A DNA stretch of 64,000 nucleotides from VRUE01 sp963742535 (GCA_963742535.1 CAVUMC010000002.1:2232001-2296000), one strand, 5' to 3'; shown: positions 51,224 through 58,830, counted from the stretch's first letter. Notes: generated by a model not told the origin, from the sequence alone. Program-made: numbers and translations.

Positions 51224-51325
51224 AGAGGTATGGGGACCCTCCGCCAGAAGCTCAGGGACCACTCTCCGAATTGCCATCCACGACCTGCTGCGCAACGGCT
51301 TCTGGAGGAGGGTCCCCATACCTCT
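51224..51325 (+). repeat. Family-2 conserved-core element, copy C (19-bp variable stem)
   Basis: Perfect 19-bp arms lie at 51224-51242 and 51307-51325. The inner helix is CCAGAAGC/GCTTCTGG (51244-51251, 51298-51305). The core has CTCAGGGACCAC and CCTGCTGCGCAACGG. Total length 102 bp is within one base of copies A and B. It lies between the GNAT-like gene and tRNA-Thr. Confidence 0.85.
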
Positions 51326-51388
51326 GCTCACAGACTGCGCAAGCTCAAAAGAGTCCGTACGCTGGAGCGAGAAAGATTCGGTTCACTT

Positions 51389-51461
51389 GCCCGCCTAGCT
51401 CAATTGGCAGAGCACTTGATTTGTAATCAAGAGGTTTCCGGTTCGATTCCGGAGGCGGGCT
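51389..51461 (+). tRNA. tRNA-Thr (anticodon TGT)
   Basis: A 73-nt cloverleaf. The acceptor stem GCCCGCC pairs with GGCGGGC. D-arm GCTC...GAGC, anticodon stem CTTGA/TCAAG with loop TTTGTAA (anticodon TGT), and T-arm TCCGG-TTCGATT-CCGGA are all intact. The discriminator base is T and no CCA is encoded. It reads ACA codons. No obvious -10 box was assigned. Threonine tRNA near sigH and the ribosome/secE region fits actinobacterial layouts. Confidence 0.97.
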
Positions 51462-51467
51462 CTGGGA

Positions 51468-52847
51468 TCAGGCGTCGGAGCCGCCGAGCACGCGCTTCTT
51501 CTCTGCTGCCAGCTCGTCGTCGGTGAGGACACCTTTTTCGTGCAGGGTGGCGAGGCGTTCTAGGCGGGCGAGGCGGGCGTCCTCGTCGTTGGCCATCGTC
51601 GTGGTCGGGGCCTCGCTTGCGTCCTTGGCGGGGGCGTCTGTGCTGGGTTTGCGCATCTCGGGCAGGCGCAGTTTCGAGGCCCGCTCGCCGAGATTGGCGT
51701 CTTTGACCGCGCCGACCACCTTGTCCTTGGTGCGGCCTACGACGTCGCCGTAGCTGGCGTCGGGGAATTCCTCAGTGGCCTGTTTGCGGAGCTCGTGGAT
51801 GCCGAAGGCGGCGAGGCCGGCGATCACCAGTGTGGTGAGGAAGGAGCGCAGGTTCTGGGTCGGCGCCGAGAGAAAGTAGATCCCGACGAGGATCGCCAGG
51901 CCGGCGTAGACGTAGGCGGGGTACTCGCGCAGGGGTGGCGCGATCGCGCGCCGGGTCGAGCGGGCCGAGCCGGTCGGCGAGGCGAGCCAGCCGGCGATCC
52001 CGAAGAGCACGCCGATGATGATCACGGTGGTGGCGATGCTGGTCATCAGCGAGGTGCCGATCGACCAGGCAGCTTCCGCTGCCGGCTTGACGCTGTCTTC
52101 TTCGACCAACTGGCCGACGACGATTCCACCCGCTACCTCGCGGAAGACGATCACCGCGAAGCCGGCTGCGATCAGGCCGATGCCGCAGTAGAGGACCGTC
52201 ACCCAGCGGCCCTCACGCGAGAGGTAGATGGCGAGGCCGAAGCAGAGGAAGGTGAGCAGGGAGAGGATCAACGCCAAGCCCTTGATCGCGACGACGATGT
52301 CCTGCGCCGTCTTCAGCTGGTCGGAGCGCAGGATCGTGATCTGGCCCGCGTCTTCGAGGTTTGCGCTGATTCCCACCTGGTCGGCGATGTTGGTCGCCAG
52401 GGCGCCGAGGTCGAGGCTTACCTTGCCTTCTTCCGTCGCCAGCGTCCCTTCCTTTTCTTCCAGGACTTCGAGCAGCTGTTCGTGAGTCGTCTTGTTGGCG
52501 CTCTTCCAGAGTTCCTGGGCGGTCGAGCTTTCCAGCACCTTTTCGGCTCCAGTGCCGGCGACCTGGCGCAGGCCGCCGGAGATCGGTCCCGCCAGTTCCT
52601 TGGTGTCGCCGGGGAGCTTTTCGCTCAGTTCCTTTTCGACGTCGACGTTTTCGTAGAGCTGGTCGATCAGGTATTTGCTGACCGCTTCGCGGATCTTCGG
52701 GTTCTGGATCAGGCGGCCGCTGGTGTTGACCCACTCGCCGGTGTCGAGTGCCTGGCGCTCGGTCCAGATCGCGAAGACGCTGAGGAAAGCGAGCAGCGAA
52801 CCAAGCACGATTAGGACCCTGACCAGGCGACGGCGTCCGCGACTCAT
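51468..52847 (-). CDS. Multi-pass membrane protein with SHOCT domain
   Basis: The protein has 459 residues. An N-terminal membrane helix (about 8-28) precedes an outside domain of about 160 residues (VNTSGRLIQNPKIREAVSKY, QLYENVDVEKELSEKLPGD). Five or so membrane helices (about 185-345) follow, then a cytoplasmic tail with a C-terminal SHOCT motif (LERLATLHEKGVLTDDELAA). SHOCT marks oligomerisation in membrane proteins and lipoproteins. Function is unknown. The minus-strand box TACCAT ends 7 nt before the ATG (52847). It starts 24 nt from the divergent dioxygenase gene. Confidence 0.8.
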   Translation of the reverse strand: MSRGRRRLVRVLIVLGSLLAFLSVFAIWTERQALDTGEWVNTSGRLIQNPKIREAVSKYLIDQLYENVDVEKELSEKLPGDTKELAGPISGGLRQVAGTGAEKVLESSTAQELWKSANKTTHEQLLEVLEEKEGTLATEEGKVSLDLGALATNIADQVGISANLEDAGQITILRSDQLKTAQDIVVAIKGLALILSLLTFLCFGLAIYLSREGRWVTVLYCGIGLIAAGFAVIVFREVAGGIVVGQLVEEDSVKPAAEAAWSIGTSLMTSIATTVIIIGVLFGIAGWLASPTGSARSTRRAIAPPLREYPAYVYAGLAILVGIYFLSAPTQNLRSFLTTLVIAGLAAFGIHELRKQATEEFPDASYGDVVGRTKDKVVGAVKDANLGERASKLRLPEMRKPSTDAPAKDASEAPTTTMANDEDARLARLERLATLHEKGVLTDDELAAEKKRVLGGSDA

Positions 52848-52854
52848 CGACTGG

Positions 52855-52860
52855 ATGGTA
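52855..52860 (-). promoter_or_regulatory. TACCAT -10 box, leaderless SHOCT membrane protein
   Basis: On the minus strand TACCAT is followed by 7 nt and the ATG at 52847-52845. The divergent plus-strand gene has a weaker TATACG (52859-52864) 7 nt before its ATG. Confidence 0.35.
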
Positions 52861-52871
52861 TACGTGGGGCT

Positions 52872-53786
52872 ATGAAGCTAGAGGGGATTCACCACATCAC
52901 TGCGATCACGGCGGACGCGCAGAGCAACGTCGACTTCTACGCGGGCGTGATGGGGCTGCGCCTGGTGAAGAAGACGGTCAACCAGGACAACCCGACCGTC
53001 TACCACCTCTTCTTCGCCGACGAGAAGGGCAGTGCCGGCTCCGACCTCACCTTCTTTGAGTTCCCAGGCGTGCCCAAGGGGCGGGCCGGGGCGGGCGACG
53101 TCCATCGCATCGTCTGGCGGGTCGCCTCGCACGAGGCACTCGATTTCTGGGAGGAGCGGCTCAGTGGCAAGGACATCGAGTCCGAGCGGGCCGGGGGAGG
53201 GCTGCGCTTCGCCGACCCCGAGGGTCTCGCCCACGAGCTCGCCGTAGTCGAGGTCAGCGACGAGCCGCTGATCGCCGACCACCCGGAAGTTCCCGCCGAC
53301 CTCGCCCTGCGTGGCTTCCACGCGGTCTGCGCCTACAGCGGCTCCCCCGACGCCAGTACGGCGCTGCTCGAGTCACTCGAGTTCGAGCCGGTCGGAGGCA
53401 ATAGCTGGGAAGCGCGTGGCTCCAGTCGCGGTGGTCTCTATATCTACGAAGAGCCACCCGCGGAGCGTTCTCTGCAGGGCGCCGGCAGTGTCCATCACGT
53501 TGCCTGGGCCTCGACCTTGGACGAGCACGAGGAGTGGCGCTCCCGCGCGATCGCCGGTGGCGCGCAGCCGACCCCCGTAATCGATCGCTTTTACTTTCGC
53601 TCGATCTATTTCCGCGAGCCGAGTGGCGTGCTCTTTGAGATCGCCACCCTCGGCCCCGGCTTCACCGTCGATGAGCCGCTCGAGCACCTCGGTGAGAAGC
53701 TCTCGCTGCCGCCGGATTTCGAGCACATGCGAGCCGAGGTCGAACCGAACCTGCGGCCGGTGATCAACCCACGTACGGCTGGGTGA
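52872..53786 (+). CDS. VOC-family ring-cleaving dioxygenase (PcpA/LinE-like)
   Basis: The 304-residue protein has two vicinal-oxygen-chelate modules. The first opens LEGIHHITAITADAQSNVDF with the metal His, then GLRLVKKTVNQDNPTVYHLF. The second contains GAGSVHHVAWASTLDEHEEW and RFYFRSIYFREPSGVLFEIA with the second His and the Glu. These are the hallmarks of hydroquinone-type 1,2-dioxygenases rather than catechol enzymes. It overlaps the maleylacetate reductase-like gene by 4 nt (GTGA). Together they could turn a hydroquinone to maleylacetate-level intermediates and on to 3-oxoadipate. The pathway is inferred from the pair. Confidence 0.85.
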   Translation: MKLEGIHHITAITADAQSNVDFYAGVMGLRLVKKTVNQDNPTVYHLFFADEKGSAGSDLTFFEFPGVPKGRAGAGDVHRIVWRVASHEALDFWEERLSGKDIESERAGGGLRFADPEGLAHELAVVEVSDEPLIADHPEVPADLALRGFHAVCAYSGSPDASTALLESLEFEPVGGNSWEARGSSRGGLYIYEEPPAERSLQGAGSVHHVAWASTLDEHEEWRSRAIAGGAQPTPVIDRFYFRSIYFREPSGVLFEIATLGPGFTVDEPLEHLGEKLSLPPDFEHMRAEVEPNLRPVINPRTAG

Positions 53787-54799
53787 ACGGCAACTTCGTC
53801 TGGCGGGACGCCGGCCGCACGGTCGTCTTCGACGCTGACGGAATAGCGGCGGCGCCAAAGCTCCTTGCCGAGCATGGCTTCGAGAGTTTCGAATTGCTCT
53901 CCAGCCAGCGCCACCTGGATGGAGCCAGGGCGCTGGCGGAAGCCGCGAAGGCGGTGCACGTGTTGCCGCCCATGGAGCCCGCGGTCGCGGTCACCGAGGC
54001 GGCGGCTTCCCTGCTTGAGACGGCAACAGGCAGGGGCCTCGTAGCCCTCGGCGGCGGTCGCACGATCGACACCGCCAAGGCGATCGCCGCAATCAGCGGT
54101 GCCCGCGTCGCCGCGGTCCCGACGACGATGTCCGGGGCCGAGATGACTGGCATCCATCGCCTTCCCGCTGGCGCCGAGGATCGCGCGAAGGGGCTCGTCC
54201 GCCCCGAGCTAGTGATCGCCGACCCCGCCGCAATGACGAGCGCCCCCGAGTCCGAGCTGCGCACCAGCTCGATGAATGCTTTGGGCCACGGCGCCGACTC
54301 GCTCTACACCCCCTTCGCCAACCCCGTCTCCCGCATGACCGCCCTGCGCGGCGCCGAAGCAATCGCCATCGCCCTCGACCAAGACCCTGCCGAGCGCAAC
54401 CGAGAGACTCTCGCCCTCGGCTCCGTCCTCTGCGGCTACGCGATCGATTCCGCCGCCTTTTCCCTCCACCACGTCGTCTGCCAAACCCTGGTCCGAATCT
54501 GCGGCGCCACCCACGCCGGCGTCAACGCCACAATCCTCCCCCGAGCGATGTCCTTCATGGCCGAGCGGGCCCCCGACGGTTTGGAGCCCTTGGCAGCGGC
54601 GGTCGGTACCGATCCGACGTCGATAGAAGCTCGTCTTCTCGAGCTTGGAGGCAACCCACCCGGCCTAGGCGACCAAGGCGCGGACCAAACCAAGCTCCCG
54701 GAGGCAATCGACGCAATGCTCCTCCGCCCGGAGCTGGCCTTCTCTTCGGAGCCGCCGACCCGTCCCGAGCTGGAAACCCTGATCGAGCGCTCTTGGTAG
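53783..54799 (+). CDS. Iron-type dehydrogenase, maleylacetate reductase-like
   Basis: The 338-residue protein begins at GTG 53783, overlapping the dioxygenase stop by 4 nt. An N-terminal dinucleotide domain has GLVALGGGRTIDTAKAIA and VAAVPTTMSGAEMTGIHR. The helical domain has SSMNALGHGADSLYTPFANP and FSLHHVVCQTLVRICGATHA, following the maleylacetate reductase pattern in the iron-ADH superfamily. Maleylacetate reductase makes 3-oxoadipate with NAD(P)H. The gene's stop codon touches the first arm of repeat copy E. Confidence 0.85.
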   Translation: MNGNFVWRDAGRTVVFDADGIAAAPKLLAEHGFESFELLSSQRHLDGARALAEAAKAVHVLPPMEPAVAVTEAAASLLETATGRGLVALGGGRTIDTAKAIAAISGARVAAVPTTMSGAEMTGIHRLPAGAEDRAKGLVRPELVIADPAAMTSAPESELRTSSMNALGHGADSLYTPFANPVSRMTALRGAEAIAIALDQDPAERNRETLALGSVLCGYAIDSAAFSLHHVVCQTLVRICGATHAGVNATILPRAMSFMAERAPDGLEPLAAAVGTDPTSIEARLLELGGNPPGLGDQGADQTKLPEAIDAMLLRPELAFSSEPPTRPELETLIERSW

Positions 54800-54911
54800 C
54801 GGGTGTCGGGGCCACTCCCGGCGGCTTGTACTTTTTCGGCAACCCCTTGCGGCGCCAGCAGGCCCACTCTCCATCGAAAAAGTTGAGCCGGGAGTGGCCC
54901 CGACACCCGCT
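54798..54911. repeat. Family-1 conserved-core element, copy E (25-bp variable stem)
   Basis: Perfect 25-bp arms lie at 54798-54822 and 54887-54911. The 64-nt core has CTTGTACTTTTTCGGC, GGCGCCAGC and TCTCCATCGAAAAAGTT, as in copy D (2545-2655), including the ACTTTTTCG/CGAAAAAGT helix. The arms are unrelated to those of copy D. The left arm starts within the TAG stop of the upstream gene. Confidence 0.85.
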
Positions 54912-54947
54912 GGTAACCACGACCCTCAATCCGTGTAGCCATCCCTG

Positions 54948-56612
54948 ATGGACCCCGCCCGCCTCCAGGCGTACCACCGCTACACACGCGAGCACGGCGT
55001 CAACCCGGTCCTCTACATCCTCGCCCGCATCTTCCTCACCCCGTTCTTCCTCACCTATTGGCGCTACGCCCGCACCGGCCGCGAGCACGCCCGTCTCAAG
55101 GGCGGACTGATCGTCGCCTCCAACCACCGCAGCTTCTTGGACCCCTTTGCGATCGGGGGCGCCCTGCCATGGCGGCGGCCGATGAACTACGTCGCCAAGG
55201 TCGAGCTTTTTGAGCGGCCCTGGCAGGGCTGGATCCTCTCGCGGCTAGGGGCCTTCCCGATCCGCCGCGGCGAGTCCGACGAGGACTCGATGGAGACCGC
55301 ACGTCGCTTGGTTGAACGCGGTGGCGCCGTCTGCATCTTCCCCGAGGGGACGCGGACCCGCAGCGGCTCACTGATCGAGCCGAAGCGCGGCGTCGGGCGG
55401 CTAGCTCTACAGACCGGCGCCGCGGTGATCCCCACCGCAATTATCGGCACCGAACGCATCCGGCGCGGTTGGCGCATCCGGCCGCATAAGGTCAAGGTGA
55501 GGCTGGGCAAAGCGATGACTTTCCCCCGCGCCGAGGACCCCTCTCCGGGGCTGGCGGCGACGGCGACGGCGCGGATCTGGCCCAACGTCGAGCTGCAGTG
55601 GGAGGACCTCGGCGGCCTGCCGCCGATGCGCCGCGCCGCCGTAATCGGAGCCGGCAGCTGGGGGACGGCGGTTGCCGTCCTGCTCGCGCGTGGCGGCCTC
55701 GATGTGCAGCTCGCCGCACGTTCCGCCGCGCATGTGGCCGAGATCGAAGAGGCAGGTGAAAATCGCCGCTACCTGGAGGGTGTGCGCCTGCCGGACTCGG
55801 TGCGGGTGCTGCAGGTTTCAGAGGTCGAGCTGGCCGGCCTCGACCTGGTCTGCCTGGCTATCCCATCCGGTTCCATGCCGCAGGCGGTGGGTGCGATCGC
55901 TGACCGGATCGGCGGTCGCTCGGCAATGCTGCTTTTGACCAAGGGCCTGATCGCGCCGCGCGGCCAGCTTCCGGCCGAGTACGTCGGTGAGCGCGTGCGG
56001 GCCCGCTCGATCGCCTGTCTCGGCGGCCCGGCTCACGCGCGCGAGGCTGTCTCCGGCTCGGCGGCGCTGGTGCTCGGCTCGGCCGACGCGGACCTGCGCG
56101 ACCAGCTCGGCACCGTCTTCGACCGCGCGGGGCTGTTCTGCGAGCGTTCGCGCGACGTAACCGGGGTGGAGATGGCCGGCGCCGCGAAGAACGCCGCGGC
56201 GCTCGCCGCCGCCGCCGCCGAGCCCCACGGCCTCAACGCGGCCGGCATCGCCGCCGCCCAGGTGTGGAGTGAGTGCATCGACCAGGCGCTCGGCCGCGGC
56301 GCTGAGCTGGGCACCTTTTCCGGCCTGGCGGGCGTCGGCGACCTGACTGCCTCGATGCTGGCGCCGACCGGTCGCAACCGCCGCGCCGGCGAGCTGCTTG
56401 GCCGCGGCACCCCGGCCACCGAGATTCCGGGCAAAGTCGGCCAGGCCTCGGAGGGCCTCGACGCCGTGCCGCTGTTGGCGACGGCAGCCGAAGCGGCTGG
56501 GGCCAAGGCTGAGGCCCTGTCGGGCCTCGCCGCCCTGATTCGCGGCGAGATCGACGCCGAGGCTTGGGTTGCGGGCCTGCGCCGCGTCGAGCGTTCGAGG
56601 AAGGCGGCATGA
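54948..56612 (+). CDS. PlsC acyltransferase - GpsA dehydrogenase fusion
   Basis: One open frame of 554 residues joins two enzymes of phospholipid synthesis. Residues 1-226 are a 1-acyl-glycerol-3-phosphate acyltransferase: VASNHRSFLDPFAIGGAL (NHxxxxD) and CIFPEGTRTRSGSLIEPKRG. Residues 227-554 are an NAD(P)-dependent glycerol-3-phosphate dehydrogenase: AVIGAGSWGTAVAVLLARG, LLLTKGLIAPRG and the catalytic Lys in EMAGAAKNAAALAAAAAEP. Both halves are full length. The junction GGLPPMRRAAVIGAG contains an in-frame ATG (55626) without a Shine-Dalgarno sequence, so separate translation of GpsA cannot be excluded. The fused product would make glycerol-3-phosphate and use its acylated form on one polypeptide. 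Confidence 0.88.
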   Translation: MDPARLQAYHRYTREHGVNPVLYILARIFLTPFFLTYWRYARTGREHARLKGGLIVASNHRSFLDPFAIGGALPWRRPMNYVAKVELFERPWQGWILSRLGAFPIRRGESDEDSMETARRLVERGGAVCIFPEGTRTRSGSLIEPKRGVGRLALQTGAAVIPTAIIGTERIRRGWRIRPHKVKVRLGKAMTFPRAEDPSPGLAATATARIWPNVELQWEDLGGLPPMRRAAVIGAGSWGTAVAVLLARGGLDVQLAARSAAHVAEIEEAGENRRYLEGVRLPDSVRVLQVSEVELAGLDLVCLAIPSGSMPQAVGAIADRIGGRSAMLLLTKGLIAPRGQLPAEYVGERVRARSIACLGGPAHAREAVSGSAALVLGSADADLRDQLGTVFDRAGLFCERSRDVTGVEMAGAAKNAAALAAAAAEPHGLNAAGIAAAQVWSECIDQALGRGAELGTFSGLAGVGDLTASMLAPTGRNRRAGELLGRGTPATEIPGKVGQASEGLDAVPLLATAAEAAGAKAEALSGLAALIRGEIDAEAWVAGLRRVERSRKAA

Positions 56613-56642
56613 ACGCGACACGGACAAGCGTTCCAATGGCAA

Positions 56643-56648
56643 TAGGCT
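56643..56648 (+). promoter_or_regulatory. TAGGCT -10 box before the ECF sigma gene
   Basis: TAGGCT is followed by 6 nt and GTG 56655. GGAGG lies in the same 6 nt, too close to serve as a normal Shine-Dalgarno sequence. A leaderless start is favoured. Confidence 0.4.
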
Positions 56649-56654
56649 GGAGGC

Positions 56655-57218
56655 GTGGCCGAAGCGAAGAAGAACGTCGAGCCGGCCAGCCTCGACCCGG
56701 CCGCCAAGGCGGAGCTCGACCGCGCTTTCGAGGACCTCTATCGGGCTCACCTGCGCGACGTCTATTCCTATGCCTACTACCGGGTCGGCAACCAGCACGA
56801 CGCCGAGGACCTCACCGAGCAGGCTTTTCTGCAGGCCTATCGGCACTTCGATCGCGCCCGCCGCGAGTCCGACGGACGGCCGCTGCGCCCCTGGCTGATT
56901 CGCATCGCCCACAACCTGGCCTCGAACTACTACCGCGACCGCTCGCGTCGCCCGCAGACTTCACTGGAGACGGCCGATCCAATCGCCGCTCGCCACGGCA
57001 CCGAGGCAATTGCCGAGGGGCGCGAGGAGCTGCGCCAGGTGATGGCGCACCTCGACCACCTGCCGGACGACCGCCGCGACGCCTTGATCATGCGCTTCGC
57101 CCTCGGCATGGACAACCGCGAGATCGCCCGTGCGCTCGGTCGCAGCGACGGCGCGACCAAGGTGCTGATCCACAGGGCGATCAAACAGCTGCAGGAGGAG
57201 ATGGGCGTCGATGAGTGA
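56655..57218 (+). CDS. ECF-type RNA polymerase sigma factor
   Basis: The 187-residue protein has only sigma regions 2 and 4. Region 2 (about 22-95) has LYRAHLRDVYSYAYYRVGN, HDAEDLTEQAFLQAYRHFD and PWLIRIAHNLASNYYRDRSR. Region 4 (about 125-180) has LPDDRRDALIMRFALGMDNR and EIARALGRSDGATKVLIHRA. ECF factors usually answer an outside or envelope signal through an anti-sigma partner. The next gene overlaps by 8 nt and encodes a small single-pass membrane protein, which fits that role by position. Confidence 0.9.
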   Translation: MAEAKKNVEPASLDPAAKAELDRAFEDLYRAHLRDVYSYAYYRVGNQHDAEDLTEQAFLQAYRHFDRARRESDGRPLRPWLIRIAHNLASNYYRDRSRRPQTSLETADPIAARHGTEAIAEGREELRQVMAHLDHLPDDRRDALIMRFALGMDNREIARALGRSDGATKVLIHRAIKQLQEEMGVDE

Positions 57219-57558
57219 GGCGAGCGCGGGTATGGGCGCCAGCAGCTGGAACGTCGAGCACCTGCTCTCCGACGCGCTGCGTCCGATCGAGCCGCCGGAG
57301 CGGCTCTCGGGCCGGGTCGAGGACACGCTGGCAGCGGTCACGCAGGCTGCCGCCGAGGAGCTTTCGCAATGGGCCGAGGAGCTCTCGGAGAGCGAGTTGC
57401 GCGCCCTGCGCGACCCGCGCAACTGGGTGCGCCCGGTTGTCGCCGTCGGCGCCGGCGGTGCCGCGGCGGGAGCGCTTGTCGTGATGGAGCTACGGCGCCG
57501 CGGTCGTCAGCAGGCCAAGGGCGGCCTGCGCTCACTGACCGCGCGAATCAAGCCGTAG
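57211..57558 (+). CDS. Small membrane protein coupled to ECF sigma (possible anti-sigma)
   Basis: The 115-residue protein overlaps the sigma gene by 8 nt. About 70 helical acidic residues (VEHLLSDALRPIEPPERLSG, EELSQWAEELSESELRALRD) precede one membrane helix (about 73-93, PVVAVGAGGAAAGALVVMEL) and a basic end (RRRGRQQAKGG). No zinc HxxxCxxC motif is present, so it is not a ZAS-type anti-sigma. A role as regulator of the sigma factor is inferred only from coupling and membrane location. It overlaps the convergent DUF4383 gene by 11 nt. Confidence 0.65.
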   Translation: MSEASAGMGASSWNVEHLLSDALRPIEPPERLSGRVEDTLAAVTQAAAEELSQWAEELSESELRALRDPRNWVRPVVAVGAGGAAAGALVVMELRRRGRQQAKGGLRSLTARIKP

Positions 57559-57958
57559 CGGCGGCGGCCTTCTTGGCGACCGGCGTCCCACGCCAGGCGA
57601 GGATGCCGAGGCAGCCGACCGCGAGGTGAAAGAGATTGTCGCCGGTGTTGACCGGCAGGAAGCCGAGCACCGCATCGCCGCTGCCGAGGGCAAAGCCCCA
57701 AAAGCCGAGCACGAAGTAGAAGAGGCCGATCAAGAGCGAGCAGCGCCGTGAGGCGTAGTCGGCCGCGAGCAGGCAGATCGCGCCGGTGAGGACGTGGAGG
57801 ACGTTGTCCCAGCCATTGACGGCAAAGGCGCCGAAGACCTCGTTGACGTCTCCGGGCGAGCCGAAGGAGGCGCTGTAGAAGAAGCCAACGATGCCGGCGA
57901 TGACGAGGGTCGCGCCACCGGCGGTGGCGAAGAGTCGGGCTGGGCTCGGTCCGTCCAT
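57548..57958 (-). CDS. DUF4383 four-helix membrane protein
   Basis: The product is about 136 residues. Four membrane helices are visible, with the DUF4383 signatures VNGWDNVLHVLTGAICLLA and LPVNTGDNLFHLAVGCLGIL. ATG 57958 is preferred over ATG 57982 because TACAAT lies 8 nt before it and the upstream ATG would precede that box. The function of the family is unknown. It is divergent from the rhomboid protease gene, whose GTG lies 28 nt away. Confidence 0.8.
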   Translation of the reverse strand: MDGPSPARLFATAGGATLVIAGIVGFFYSASFGSPGDVNEVFGAFAVNGWDNVLHVLTGAICLLAADYASRRCSLLIGLFYFVLGFWGFALGSGDAVLGFLPVNTGDNLFHLAVGCLGILAWRGTPVAKKAAAATA

Positions 57959-57966
57959 CGGCGGCG

Positions 57967-57976
57967 ATTGTAGGCT
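57967..57976. promoter_or_regulatory. Back-to-back -10 boxes for DUF4383 and rhomboid genes
   Basis: Ten bases hold TACAAT on the minus strand (57972-57967, 8 nt before ATG 57958) and TAGGCT on the plus strand (57971-57976, 10 nt before GTG 57987). The layout matches that at 13176-13185. Confidence 0.45.
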
Positions 57977-57986
57977 GCTCATCCCC

Positions 57987-58820
57987 GTGTCCCAGACTTG
58001 TTACCGGCATCCCAATCGTGAGACCGGCGTCTCCTGCTCCAACTGCGGGCGGCCGATCTGCCCCGATTGCATGACGCCGACCCCGGTCGGGATGCGCTGT
58101 CCCGAGTGCGCCAATCAGCGCACGAAAGTGGTGCGGGGGGTCGGGGGTGCCCAGTCGGCACTGCTCTCTAGTGCTCCGGCGACCTTCGTCCTGATCGCGC
58201 TCAACGTGGTCGCCTTCCTTGCCGAGATCGTCAGCGGCAGTGGCGGTTTCATGACCGTCCAAGGCAGCTCGATCGTCTTTGACTACGGGCTCTTCGGCCC
58301 ACTGGTCAGCGAAGGCGAGTGGTACCGGCTGGTGACGAGCGGCTTCCTGCACGAGGGCCTGCTCCACATCGGTTTCAACATGTTCGCCCTCTTCTTCCTC
58401 GGGCGGATCCTCGAGCCCTCGATCGGCACGCCGCGCTTTCTCGCCGTCTACTTCGCCTCGCTCTTCGGCGGTGCCTTCGGCGCGCTCCTGCTCAGCCCCG
58501 ACGCGCTGACGATCGGCGCCTCGGGAGCGATCTTCGGCATCTTCGGCGCCACCTTCGTGATCGCCCGCGGGCGCGGCTTCGACTCCGTCGCCTCCTCGAT
58601 CGGGGTGATCCTGGTCCTCAACCTGGCAATCAGCGTTGGCGGCCAGAGCCACATCAGTCTCGGCGGACATCTGGGTGGGCTCGCAGCAGGGCTTATCTGC
58701 GGCGCCGTGATCATCCTCGGCGACCGCGGCAGGCTCGGTGAAAATCGCCTGGCGGCCGAGATCGCCGTCGCGATCGCCGTCGCGATCCTGGCGATTCTGG
58801 GTGCCCTGGCGATTGTCTGA
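57987..58820 (+). CDS. Rhomboid intramembrane serine protease with N-terminal zinc finger
   Basis: The 277-residue protein begins at GTG 57987. The N-terminal 45 residues form a B-box-like zinc site with seven cysteines and histidine (CYRHPNRETGVSCSNCGRPI, CPDCMTP, MRCPECANQ). Six membrane helices follow. The catalytic serine is in TIGASGAIFGIFGA and the histidine in SLGGHLGGLAAGL; the helix-2 pattern HEGLLHIGFNMFALFFLG is typical. It cuts proteins within the membrane; substrates are unknown. The zinc finger could recruit substrate or cytoplasmic partners. Confidence 0.92.
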   Translation: MSQTCYRHPNRETGVSCSNCGRPICPDCMTPTPVGMRCPECANQRTKVVRGVGGAQSALLSSAPATFVLIALNVVAFLAEIVSGSGGFMTVQGSSIVFDYGLFGPLVSEGEWYRLVTSGFLHEGLLHIGFNMFALFFLGRILEPSIGTPRFLAVYFASLFGGAFGALLLSPDALTIGASGAIFGIFGATFVIARGRGFDSVASSIGVILVLNLAISVGGQSHISLGGHLGGLAAGLICGAVIILGDRGRLGENRLAAEIAVAIAVAILAILGALAIV

Positions 58821-58830
58821 GAGCTGAAGC

